From NCBI GenBank assembly GCA_958418815.1, contig CATZGB010000033.1:1-31359 (forward strand): DNA of 31,359 nt, in the 5' to 3' direction. Positions 23,135-30,288 of this stretch are shown piece by piece. The DNA comes from an uncultured Bacteroidales bacterium. Lineage in GTDB: Bacteria > Bacteroidota > Bacteroidia > Bacteroidales > Muribaculaceae. The notes under the pieces were generated by a model. That model had not been told where the DNA came from, ran no database searches, and was given only the letters and a program-made list of their open reading frames with translations. Made by a program: the position numbers and the translations under genes. The stretch's first letter is position 1. Each line of letters starts with the position of its first letter.

Positions 23135-25531
23135 ATGTCAAAACATCCACATATTATCTTAGATTCAAACTCTGTCAAAACGGTTGCCTTTCAAGCAACT
23201 GGAGGTGGGAATTCCACAATTCCAGAAATAGACAGAAGAGAGCATGCAAATTTATTAAGAGCTCAATATGAAGAGGCTCTAAATTTATCTTTGCAAGAGC
23301 TTGAGAACACTCGTAATTTAGATCTTCCCGTGGCCGACGGAGTATATCTTGACTTTTCAGTTTCTTCTGATATCTCGGCCGAATCATTTCACAAACTTAG
23401 GGGACCTCGATTAATGTCCATTAAGAATGATTCTGATTCAGATGTATCAAAAGCGACAGTATATCTGCCCAATAATAGAAAGCAATGGCTGACCAATAAA
23501 CTCAATTCTTACGAAGACAATGGTCGCGATGCAAAATTTTTAAACAGAATATCTCAAATTTCAAAGGCTGAAATTCGAGACTTTTTCACACTAAAAGAAG
23601 ATTTAGAAAAATACGAAGAACTTTCGGCTAACACAGTTTTAGATGTTGAAGTGTGGATAAGTAAGGATGAAGCTATTACTTATTCCCCAAACGATATTAT
23701 TGCAAGACTGATAAGTATTGGCGCAGAGATTGAATCTTCATTCATTGAATTCGGCACAGTCTCTATTATATTAGTTAGAATATCAAAACTAAACTTAATG
23801 AAGCTCCCTTCTTCTATTGATTTGTTGGGGGAGGTTCGTTTATTTAGAAATGCTGCTATTTTATTAAAGGCTTCCCTAAAAGAACAACGGGAATGGATGA
23901 ATCTCTTGAATGAGGATATTGAAATCGGAGATAATCCTATCAATGTAGGCCTTATAGATGCAGGCATTCGTAGTGGAAATGAATTGCTGGATCCGTTTAT
24001 CCCTACGGAGAATCATTTATATGCCGTTACAGATAATCCATTAGACAAGAGCTATGTAAAACATGGAGTTCTTATGGCAGGATTAATTCTCCACGGCGAC
24101 CTTTGCGATTGGATCCACTCTCCTCAAAGACATAGGGTAACATCACAACTCGTTTCTGTGAAGATTCTTTCTGGTGATGATGAAGAGCAAACATTACCTG
24201 ATTTCTTTGGTGCGGTTATGGAGGACGCCATTTCTTTAACAAGAAATAAGGGCGTAATTGTTAATTGTTCTGCTATAGCCGGAGAACAAATAGCAGATGG
24301 AAAACCAACCTCATGGTCTTCCTCCATTGATGAAATTCTATTTAATGGAGGAGAATCTAACAATCTTTTAATTTTAGCAGCGGGAAATGTAGAGGAAACA
24401 CTGGGTTTGCATTATCCTGATTTTAATATATCGACTCCTCCAAGAGACCCAAATCAATCATGGAATGCAATTTCTGTAGGTGCGATTACTAGAAAATGTT
24501 CTATCATCGATGATGATTATAGAGATAAGCAGCCCATAGCTCCACAAGGGCTTCTGTCTCCTTATTCTCCTTGTTCAAAAGATTGGGCTTTGGTTAAACC
24601 AGATGTAGTCATGGAGGGTGGTAACGCTATAGACCGTGAAGGTATTATTTCATCTGTTCCAGATGAACTGAACATGGTTTCAACAACAGTCAAATTGACA
24701 GGAGAAAAATTTGATGCCATGTGTGCGACTAGCGGGGCATCTGCTTTAGTAGCAAGACTTGCTGCTAAAATTCAATATGAGCATCCGAATATTGGCCCAT
24801 TAGCGATTCGTGGATTATTAGTGCATAGCGCAGAATGGAGTGAAGAAATGAAAGCTCAATTTACTTTTGATGGTAAATTGAATAAAGAATTATTGCTACA
24901 TACTGTTGGCTATGGTGAGCCAAATGAAGATAAAGCCATTTCTAGTTTCAATAATTCTGCCACCTTTATTCTGGAGCGGGAATTTAAGCCGTTTGAACTT
25001 GACGAAAAGCAAAAACTCAAATCACGTTCAATGGATATTATTGAGTTGCCTTGGCCAAAGGAATTATTGGAAGGAATGGAAAATATCCCAGTCCGATTAA
25101 AAGTTACATTATCATATTATATACAACCTTCACCAGGAAGTAACCAGTATAAATATGAATCTTACGCTTTGCGATTTGATGTAATAAATCAAACTGAAAC
25201 TCTTGAACAATTCCAGCAAAGAGTGAGTCATGTGTCTCAGGGAACTGATAAATCTGAAAATGATTATACTCGATGGTATATAGGGATTCAGAATAGGGAT
25301 CGAGGAAGTATTATCTCTGATTATATAGATACCTCAGCCATAAATCTTGCAGATTGTCGATATATCTCTGTTTCCGCCCGATATGGATGGTGGTATAAAC
25401 GCAAATGGAGAGGCGAGAATCCAAAAATCAAATACGCGCTAATTGTGACTATTGAAACACCAGAACAAGACATTTATTCGGCAATAGTTAACAAAATTAG
25501 GCAACAAGTAGAAGTTGAAGTCCATCTATAA
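23135..25531 (+). CDS. ietS: subtilisin-like (S8) serine protease, IetS-like
   Basis: The 798-aa protein has a long N-terminal region without signal peptide (about 1-260), so it acts in the cytoplasm. The S8 catalytic domain follows: D275 in VGLIDAGI, H310 in KHGVLMAGL, oxyanion N418 in LAAGN and nucleophile S533 in ATSGASALVA. The usual GTSMA is changed to ATSGA, but the triad is complete. A beta-rich C-terminal region follows (about 600-798). Together with the ATPase 3 bases upstream it forms an IetAS-like pair, in which phage infection is thought to trigger proteolysis. The trigger and targets are not known from the sequence. Confidence 0.78.
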   Translation: MSKHPHIILDSNSVKTVAFQATGGGNSTIPEIDRREHANLLRAQYEEALNLSLQELENTRNLDLPVADGVYLDFSVSSDISAESFHKLRGPRLMSIKNDSDSDVSKATVYLPNNRKQWLTNKLNSYEDNGRDAKFLNRISQISKAEIRDFFTLKEDLEKYEELSANTVLDVEVWISKDEAITYSPNDIIARLISIGAEIESSFIEFGTVSIILVRISKLNLMKLPSSIDLLGEVRLFRNAAILLKASLKEQREWMNLLNEDIEIGDNPINVGLIDAGIRSGNELLDPFIPTENHLYAVTDNPLDKSYVKHGVLMAGLILHGDLCDWIHSPQRHRVTSQLVSVKILSGDDEEQTLPDFFGAVMEDAISLTRNKGVIVNCSAIAGEQIADGKPTSWSSSIDEILFNGGESNNLLILAAGNVEETLGLHYPDFNISTPPRDPNQSWNAISVGAITRKCSIIDDDYRDKQPIAPQGLLSPYSPCSKDWALVKPDVVMEGGNAIDREGIISSVPDELNMVSTTVKLTGEKFDAMCATSGASALVARLAAKIQYEHPNIGPLAIRGLLVHSAEWSEEMKAQFTFDGKLNKELLLHTVGYGEPNEDKAISSFNNSATFILEREFKPFELDEKQKLKSRSMDIIELPWPKELLEGMENIPVRLKVTLSYYIQPSPGSNQYKYESYALRFDVINQTETLEQFQQRVSHVSQGTDKSENDYTRWYIGIQNRDRGSIISDYIDTSAINLADCRYISVSARYGWWYKRKWRGENPKIKYALIVTIETPEQDIYSAIVNKIRQQVEVEVHL

Positions 25532-25535
25532 ATTT

Positions 25536-25605
25536 TTGCCTTGCAGGGCAATGAGAGAGGCAATCATCGCTATACCTGTTGTATATCCCGATATACATGT
25601 ACAAC
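25536..25605. terminator. two hairpins after the protease gene
   Basis: TTGCC/GGCAA (25536-25551) lies 5 bases after the protease stop, and GTTGTATAT-CCCG-ATATAC...TACAAC (25578-25605) follows. Neither has a good T-tract, but together they may end the operon transcript. Confidence 0.35.
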
Positions 25606-25630
25606 CTTGAGCTATATCTGGCGGAAAATA

Positions 25631-25663
25631 TTTGGCGGGATTGAAAATTACACTTTATCTTTG
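25631..25663 (+). promoter_or_regulatory. promoter facing the structured gene-free region
   Basis: The -33 TTTG (25631-25634) and -7 TATCTTTG (25656-25663) are 21 bases apart, a full consensus match. It points rightward into about 1.2 kb without a convincing gene, so it should make a long non-coding leader or a separate RNA. Confidence 0.65.
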
Positions 25664-25779
25664 CCGCTGAAAGGATGAAAAGAAGTCCGGAGTCAACGAG
25701 GAGCAATGCCCGGTCATGCACTACTTTTGGCTATGGATGACTTTTTTCGTTGAATCGTGAACTTTTTTGAACAAAGCCT

Positions 25780-26060
25780 TGTTAGGAAAGTTGCGGTGGC
25801 AAATTTCGCGACCATAGCGGAGCCTCAGATTGCTCTGCCGTGACGGTCGCGTCCTTATCCGCTGCTGACATAACCCACAGTCCAAGAGTGGGCTGACTCT
25901 CTATGAGCCGACCCCGAAGGGTCGGAATCCCACGCACAACACCCGGAGGTGTGTGCCTGAATTTCGCAGCTGGATGCGCAATACCTTGCGAACAAATCGG
26001 TGTGCGGGTACAGCCCCGAACCTTACACCGACACCGGTGCCCATGTTCAGGTGTGACACT
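25780..26060 (+). ncRNA. candidate structured RNA (multi-hairpin)
   Basis: Successive stems were found by eye. CGCGACC/GGTCGCG (25807-25813 with 25845-25851) encloses GCGGAGC/GCTCTGC (25817-25838). Then come CCCAC/GTGGG near 25874-25892, CCGACCC-CGAA-GGGTCGG (25908-25925), GCACAACACC-CGGA-GGTGTGTGC (25934-25956), and CGGTGT/ACACCG (25998-26030). Four-base loops and GU pairs suggest RNA rather than DNA symmetry. The GC content is far above that of the protease gene just upstream. A full promoter lies at 25631-25663. The family is not recognised. Confidence 0.5.
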
Positions 26061-26138
26061 TGTGGTCGTTATTGACATACCTACATCATACACACCCGAT
26101 AGCCGACAATGTCAGCCGCCGACGGGAGATTGTGCAGA

Positions 26139-26170
26139 TTTGGAAATCTCGGAAAATTTTGTTATCTTTA
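26139..26170 (+). promoter_or_regulatory. second promoter in the gene-free region
   Basis: TTTG (26139-26142) and TATCTTTA (26163-26170) are 20 bases apart; the -7 box differs from TAnnTTTG in its last base. It would give a leader of about 680 bases before the HTH gene at 26856. Confidence 0.5.
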
Positions 26171-26349
26171 TGTAACGATTGAAGGCAGCGCACGCCCGAA
26201 GCGACACGTTCAGCTTTATAGACCGGAACAGGAACGATGCTCCCCGACGGATGCCATGCCCGATGTTGACTCTGTAACAATAATAACGAGGTACCTGATC
26301 AGAAGACCGGACTCAGAATCCGGAACCACTATGAAAAGCCTGCTGTTGA

Positions 26350-26490
26350 ATGCGGAACGAACCGCAACGGTTTAACCCGATATCAACTCGCACTAAGGAA
26401 GCGATGCTCAACGGATTAAATGCGTGGAACAGCGGCAGAAGAAAAAAGAACGGCACAGACATAAACTGTCATAGAGCCTATACGAGCTGA
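26350..26490 (+). CDS. possible 46-aa small protein
   Basis: An ATG frame of 46 codons ends in TGA (26488-26490). The peptide is rich in Asn, Arg and Lys, with a protein-like middle (MLNGLNAWNSGRRKKNG). It lies in the long leader of the element B replication operon. A 14-codon frame from an ATG at 26330 overlaps its start. It may be a leader peptide or may simply be open by chance inside a structured RNA. Confidence 0.3.
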   Translation: MRNEPQRFNPISTRTKEAMLNGLNAWNSGRRKKNGTDINCHRAYTS

Positions 26491-26514
26491 ATTTTGCGAC
26501 AGCCACAACTGTGC

Positions 26515-26531
26515 CCGTACAGAATCTGTAC
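26515..26531 (+). repeat. hairpin CGTACAG-AAT-CTGTACG
   Basis: A perfect 7-base stem with a 3-base loop between the 46-codon frame and the next short frame. It is another element of the structured leader; CCGGA/TCCGG at about 26308-26323 is similar. Confidence 0.4.
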
Positions 26532-26562
26532 GTCAAAAACAATCAATTAAAAAGAAGAAGAA

Positions 26563-26676
26563 ATGCGTATGCCTTACCTTATTGCAAAGTAAGACACAAC
26601 CGCCTTTGTATCTGTCCCGTATAAGGAACAGATGCCCTCATGTCGTTGCCTTTCGGTGCGATGTGGGAAAGGGTGA
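26563..26676 (+). pseudogene. short frame with in-frame TAA; possible leader peptide
   Basis: An ATG preceded by a purine-rich AAAAAGAAGAAGAA opens a 9-codon peptide, MRMPYLIAK, ending in TAA (26590-26592). The same frame continues in protein-like fashion to TGA at 26674-26676 (DTTAFVSVPYKEQ...). It is either a 9-aa leader peptide or a 37-codon small gene cut by a point mutation. The strong start context makes translation likely. Confidence 0.35.
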
Positions 26677-26718
26677 ATTACGCCCTCCGCCGACCCTGAC
26701 AGGCCGGCAGCAACAACC

Positions 26719-26810
26719 GTCGGCTTTAGCGAGACATAGCCGACAGCCCTTCTTATGTCCTTTCGGGGACACGTCACCGCAGCCTTTTTCGTCGCCGGGG
26801 CTGTGGGTGA
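26719..26810 (+). promoter_or_regulatory. attenuator-like hairpins before the HTH gene
   Basis: Three stems lie in a row: GTCGGCT/AGCCGAC (26719-26744), TGTCC/GGACA (26756-26771), and the longer TCACCGCAGCC paired with GGCTGTGGGTGA (26774-26810). They end 46 bases before the ATG at 26856. With the short frame upstream, this could be attenuation control of the replication and mobilization operon. Confidence 0.45.
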
Positions 26811-26855
26811 TGCAAGTTACTCGGCGATATAACTCTTCAAATTCATTTCCCTCAG

Positions 26856-27185
26856 ATGAAATTGAATCTTTTTGACCTCCTTCAGGCGTCGGCACTCGAC
26901 CCTGACTCTCCAAATATCCTCCTCAACGTCCGCCTCTCTGACCTTCATCAGCTTGTGGTGGACACAATCGAAGCCACCCGCGAGCGTCTGCTCCCCCTCT
27001 ACATGGAGGCGGAGCAGGACAAATCAATCACCAAGAAAGAGGTAGCCGAGCGGCTCGGCGTCTGCGAGACCACGGTCTATAACATGACCAAGGACGGCAG
27101 ACTCCACCCCTTCAAGGTGAACGGTAGCACCCGCTACAGTCTGCGGGAAGTTAACTCTATCATCAACCCCTGTAACGACGACTGA
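26856..27185 (+). CDS. helix-turn-helix (excisionase-type) protein (element B)
   Basis: The 109-aa protein matches the HTH protein of element A end to end. It has a helical N-terminus (ILLNVRLSDLHQLVVDTIEATRERLLPLY) and then HTH_17 (about 52-100): ITKKEVAERLGVCETTVYNMTK with the wing VNGSTRYSLREV. It is the first gene of the rightward replication operon, 4 bases before the helicase. It probably binds near the element's origin or att site, or controls this operon. Confidence 0.85.
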   Translation: MKLNLFDLLQASALDPDSPNILLNVRLSDLHQLVVDTIEATRERLLPLYMEAEQDKSITKKEVAERLGVCETTVYNMTKDGRLHPFKVNGSTRYSLREVNSIINPCNDD

Positions 27186-27189
27186 GCCT

Positions 27190-28407
27190 ATGGAAGACGT
27201 AACAGTTATACATCCCGCCGATGACCGCTTTGAGCGCATCGGCACCACCTACTACAAGATTGTCCGACAGCCAAACGCCGCCGGACAGCTCATCGAGCGC
27301 AGCATCCCGTGGACAATCGAGGCTATCCGTCAGGACTACGGCAAGGACTTTCTCGCCAACGTCCCCAAATACGACGGCTTCTGCTGTGTTCCCTCCCATC
27401 TTGACTATCAGCCCATCGTGGGCAGTTTCAAGAACAAGTATTCGCCGCTCAGCCATATCCCAGCCGAGGGAGAATGGCCGTGCATCGAATCGCTCGTGCG
27501 CCACATCTTCGGCGAACAGTACGACCTCGGCCTTGACTACCTGCAAATCCTCTACACCATGCCGTTGCAGAAGCTCCCGATTCTGCTCTTGGTGTCGGAG
27601 GAGCGCAACACCGGAAAATCCACCTTTCTAAATTTCCTCAAACTACTCTTTGAGGCTAATGTCACGTTCAACACCAACGAGAACTTCCGCAGCCAGTTTA
27701 ACGATGATTGGAACGGCAAGCTGGTAATCGTAGTGGACGAGGTGTTGCTCAACAAGCGCGAGGATTCCGAGCGTCTGAAAAACCTCAGCACCACCTACAA
27801 CTACAAGATGGAGGCCAAAGGACGCGACCGCGAGGAGGTGAGTTTCTTCGCCAAGTTCGTACTATGCTCCAACAACGAGTATCTCCCCGTGGTCATCGAC
27901 CCCGGCGAGACCCGCTACTGGGTGCGGAAGGTTCCGAGGCTTACCACGGACGATACCACGTTTCTGGAGAAAATCCGCTACGAGATACCGGCATTTCTCC
28001 ATGCCCTGACCTATCGGCAGCTGACAACCGCCGAGGAAAGCCGCATGTGGTTCAATCCCGCGCTGCTCGACACCGAGGCATTGCAGAAAATCATCCGCGC
28101 CAACCGCAACCGTGTGGAGCTGGAGCTTGTCGAGCTGCTGATCGAGATAATGGACTCGCGCAAAATCGACGAGGTTGATTTCTGCTTCAACGACATCCTG
28201 AGTCTTTTCGGCTACCGTCAGGTCAAGGCTGACCGTAGCCAGCTCCGAAAGGTGGTGCAGGACTGCTGGAAACTCAGACCTGCCTCCAACTCGTTCTGCT
28301 ACACTACCTACACAGTCGGGATGTTCCTCAACGAAGAAACATACGTCGAGACCCGTCGTTGCGGACGCTACTACACCGTAACCCGGCAGATGTTAGAGAA
28401 TTTATAA
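27190..28407 (+). CDS. SF3-like primase-helicase (DUF5906 type, element B)
   Basis: The 405-aa protein has a helicase core like that of phage and plasmid superfamily 3 enzymes. Walker A is EERNTGKST (137-145), Walker B is LVIVVDEVLL (178-187, D183 and E184), a conserved region is FVLCSNNE, and the RYWVRKVP region could hold the arginine finger. The C-terminal part (about 300-405) resembles a winged-helix tail. Element A instead uses a RecA-like ATPase plus toprim primase at the same place in the operon, so the two elements have different replication enzymes behind similar HTH proteins. No primase motif is visible in this protein. The codon use is GC-rich. Confidence 0.82.
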   Translation: MEDVTVIHPADDRFERIGTTYYKIVRQPNAAGQLIERSIPWTIEAIRQDYGKDFLANVPKYDGFCCVPSHLDYQPIVGSFKNKYSPLSHIPAEGEWPCIESLVRHIFGEQYDLGLDYLQILYTMPLQKLPILLLVSEERNTGKSTFLNFLKLLFEANVTFNTNENFRSQFNDDWNGKLVIVVDEVLLNKREDSERLKNLSTTYNYKMEAKGRDREEVSFFAKFVLCSNNEYLPVVIDPGETRYWVRKVPRLTTDDTTFLEKIRYEIPAFLHALTYRQLTTAEESRMWFNPALLDTEALQKIIRANRNRVELELVELLIEIMDSRKIDEVDFCFNDILSLFGYRQVKADRSQLRKVVQDCWKLRPASNSFCYTTYTVGMFLNEETYVETRRCGRYYTVTRQMLENL

Positions 28408-28425
28408 TTTTTTCTCGTTGAAATT

Positions 28426-28666
28426 TGATGAACTGATGAAAAGAGATACAGACTGCTGTTTTTCAGAGCTTTTTCTTCTCATCGGTTATTCATCAACACT
28501 TCATCAAAGGATGAAAGGCAATGAAAGAAAAAATAGTGGCACCGAGAAAAAACAATTTCTCTTTTCCATCGCCAAAATTTTCTTCTCACCGCCCGAAAAA
28601 TAGTGATGAAACAATGATGAAAGGATAATATACTGGTATAGCAATAGATAACACTCCGATTCATCA
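28426..28666. repeat. TGATGAA repeats, candidate replication origin
   Basis: Seven exact copies of TGATGAA or its complement occur in 241 bases: plus strand at 28426, 28434, 28604 and 28615; minus strand at 28489, 28500 and 28660. Several continue as GATGAAAGG. They lie just downstream of the helicase gene in an AT-rich stretch, as expected for iterons. The remaining part of the gap 28408-28917 holds the CGGTATGCCGA repeats. Confidence 0.45.
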
Positions 28667-28760
28667 GTTTATCAAATTCAACGCTTCACCCGGTCGCCGG
28701 GCTTTTCTCTCAGCGGCCACAATCCCTGAATTATCGTGAATTTTCTATCCTCAGTTAACC

Positions 28761-28793
28761 CGGTATGCCGACATCTGTACGGTATGCCGATAT
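28761..28793 (+). repeat. tandem CGGTATGCCGA repeats
   Basis: CGGTATGCCGACAT (28761-28774) and CGGTATGCCGATAT (28780-28793) differ at one base and are spaced 19 bases, about two helical turns. Each has CGG/CCG symmetry. Several AGTACTC copies follow at about 28818-28862. Possible operator for the DUF3408-mob genes. Confidence 0.4.
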
Positions 28794-28917
28794 ATTCGAG
28801 CCGTGGTGTTCACCTAGTACTCAGAACCCACTCGCGTGGCTCAGTACTCTTATCAACAGAGTACACCCGTTTGTCGGATGAATCCGGCGCAGTATCAACC
28901 CTCAAACTTCCTGTGAA

Positions 28918-29721
28918 ATGAAAAAGCAAGACACTTCAATCAACCCTGCAACAGAGTCAACTCAGTTGACCGTTGCAACAGATAAACCGGCACCCAAGCC
29001 CAAAAGCAAACCCAAGATGAAATCTGGTAATCCTGTCAGCAATGTCAGTCAGACTGTCGCCGACAACCAGCCGGGTCTGTTCAAAGGAGAACTCGATATT
29101 ACCGATTCATCCGCATCAACAGCTTCACCCGATGAAACCGTTGACTTCAACGCCATCATCGAAAAGAGCATAATCAAAACAACCGATGAAGAGAGTGCAT
29201 CTGATAAATCCGTTGGTGGCGTTGAATCAGACATCGCCAATGTATCCGGTGGTGCTGATTCCGTCAGTGAACAGACTGCAATGAATCTCGATACATCTTC
29301 AGATGAAGTCGATACACTCAACTCAGTAGATACAACTGCAGAATCGGCTGAAACCATCAATTCCGATACACCCGGTGAACCCGATGCAGTCAGTGAAACA
29401 ACTGAATCGCTCAATTCCGATGCACCCTATGAAACTGGTGAACCCGATGCAGTCAATGAATCGGATGAACCCAGACCGACACGCATCAGTGCAAAACAGC
29501 GTCGGGAGGAACTTGAGAGTTTCAAGTCGGAATACCTCGTACCCCACAAGTTTGAGAAGAAGCACAACGTGGCGATAGAGGATGACCAGTGGGAGCTGCT
29601 TGACCTGGTAGTGCGTCGCGTAGGCGACCGCAAGGCCAACGCCACCAGCTACCTCAATGCCATCATCGCAGCCCATCTCCGCGAGGTATTGCCCAAAATG
29701 AAGGAGTGGGTAAAACTCTGA
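28918..29721 (+). CDS. DUF3408-like protein with long acidic N-terminus (element B)
   Basis: The 267-aa protein has a DUF3408-like C-terminus (about 190-267; KQRREELESFKSEYLVP, VRRVGDRKANATSYLNAIIAAHL, MKEWVKL) like the 126-aa protein of element A. The N-terminal 190 residues are disordered, rich in Asp, Glu, Ser and Thr, with imperfect repeats such as GEPDAV and LNSD. A Pro/Lys stretch (KPAPKPKSKPKMK) lies near the start. The acidic tail could mimic DNA or hold partner proteins. It precedes mobC, as in element A. Confidence 0.75.
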   Translation: MKKQDTSINPATESTQLTVATDKPAPKPKSKPKMKSGNPVSNVSQTVADNQPGLFKGELDITDSSASTASPDETVDFNAIIEKSIIKTTDEESASDKSVGGVESDIANVSGGADSVSEQTAMNLDTSSDEVDTLNSVDTTAESAETINSDTPGEPDAVSETTESLNSDAPYETGEPDAVNESDEPRPTRISAKQRREELESFKSEYLVPHKFEKKHNVAIEDDQWELLDLVVRRVGDRKANATSYLNAIIAAHLREVLPKMKEWVKL

Positions 29722-29937
29722 GATAAAAAAGCATCGGATTAGCGGCTTAATCGGGGACAGGCAGGTCCCGAAGGGATGGCTCCGCCCGGTATCCAATAGC
29801 GTCTTTAAGTGTGGTAGGGCAAGATACCTTTTGAGTTTCTCAAAAGGGGCAAATCTGCCCGTGCGGGCGGATATTGCCTGCCTCCCGATGGTCGCTCAAT
29901 CCGGTGCAATCGGTTCACTGACTTCAATCAATTTCCA
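29722..29937 (+). other. candidate oriT region of element B
   Basis: This 216-base gap directly upstream of mobC holds several stems: GGGAC/GTCCC (near 29754-29768), CCTTTTGAG-TTT-CTCAAAAGG (29827-29847), and a long stem from GGCAAATCTGCCC (29848-29860) to GGGCGGATATTGCC (29865-29878). Hairpins next to relaxase genes are typical of oriT. GGGCAAGATA here and AGGCAAGGATA in the matching gap of element A are similar and could be near the nick sites. Confidence 0.5.
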
Positions 29938-30288
29938 ATGAAGAAATCAACTGGAAGACCGCCTCTCGGACAGGCGAAAAAGAGCAACGCTGTAATGGTT
30001 CGTTTCAGCAATCCTCAGTTCGACATCATCGACGTAAAGGCATCGCGCGCCGGCATGAGCCGGTCGGAATTTGTAAGGGAGGGAGCGTTGAACGCCGAGG
30101 TAATCGGCGTGCTTTCTGACGAGGAGAAATCTCTCCTTCATGAGCTGAAAAAGCTTGGCCCGAATCTCAACCAGATAGCGCATCATGCCAACGCCGAGGG
30201 TTATCGAAGCGTGGCGGAAAAGGCCGAATATATCCTTGACTGCATCGCAAAATTCATTCTCAAACTTAAAAACCGCATGAAATCATGA
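29938..30288 (+). CDS. mobC: MobC-like relaxosome protein (element B)
   Basis: The 116-aa protein has a basic N-terminus (KKSTGRPPLGQAKK), a ribbon-helix-helix-like domain (about 18-50, NAVMVRFSNPQFDIIDVKASRAGMSRSEFVREGAL) and the MobC signature KKLGPNLNQIAHHAN (71-85). It should assist the relaxase at oriT. The stop overlaps the relaxase start by 4 bases (ATGA), so the two are translationally coupled. The signature is closer to the plasmid MobC consensus than in the element A copy. Confidence 0.87.
   Translation: MKKSTGRPPLGQAKKSNAVMVRFSNPQFDIIDVKASRAGMSRSEFVREGALNAEVIGVLSDEEKSLLHELKKLGPNLNQIAHHANAEGYRSVAEKAEYILDCIAKFILKLKNRMKS

Noticed and set aside
25782..26375. Several open frames of 64-103 codons on both strands of the gene-free region
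   Set aside because: They overlap each other and the strong hairpins, and their residue composition (many Cys, Arg, Pro, His) is not protein-like. The stems explain the sequence better.
25780..26830. Group II intron or known ribozyme
   Set aside because: No domain V-like hairpin, no reverse transcriptase gene and no intron boundary motif was seen.
28418..28664. 61-codon open frames on both strands after the helicase gene
   Set aside because: Low-complexity AT-rich sequence with TGATGAA repeats; no promoter and no protein-like pattern.
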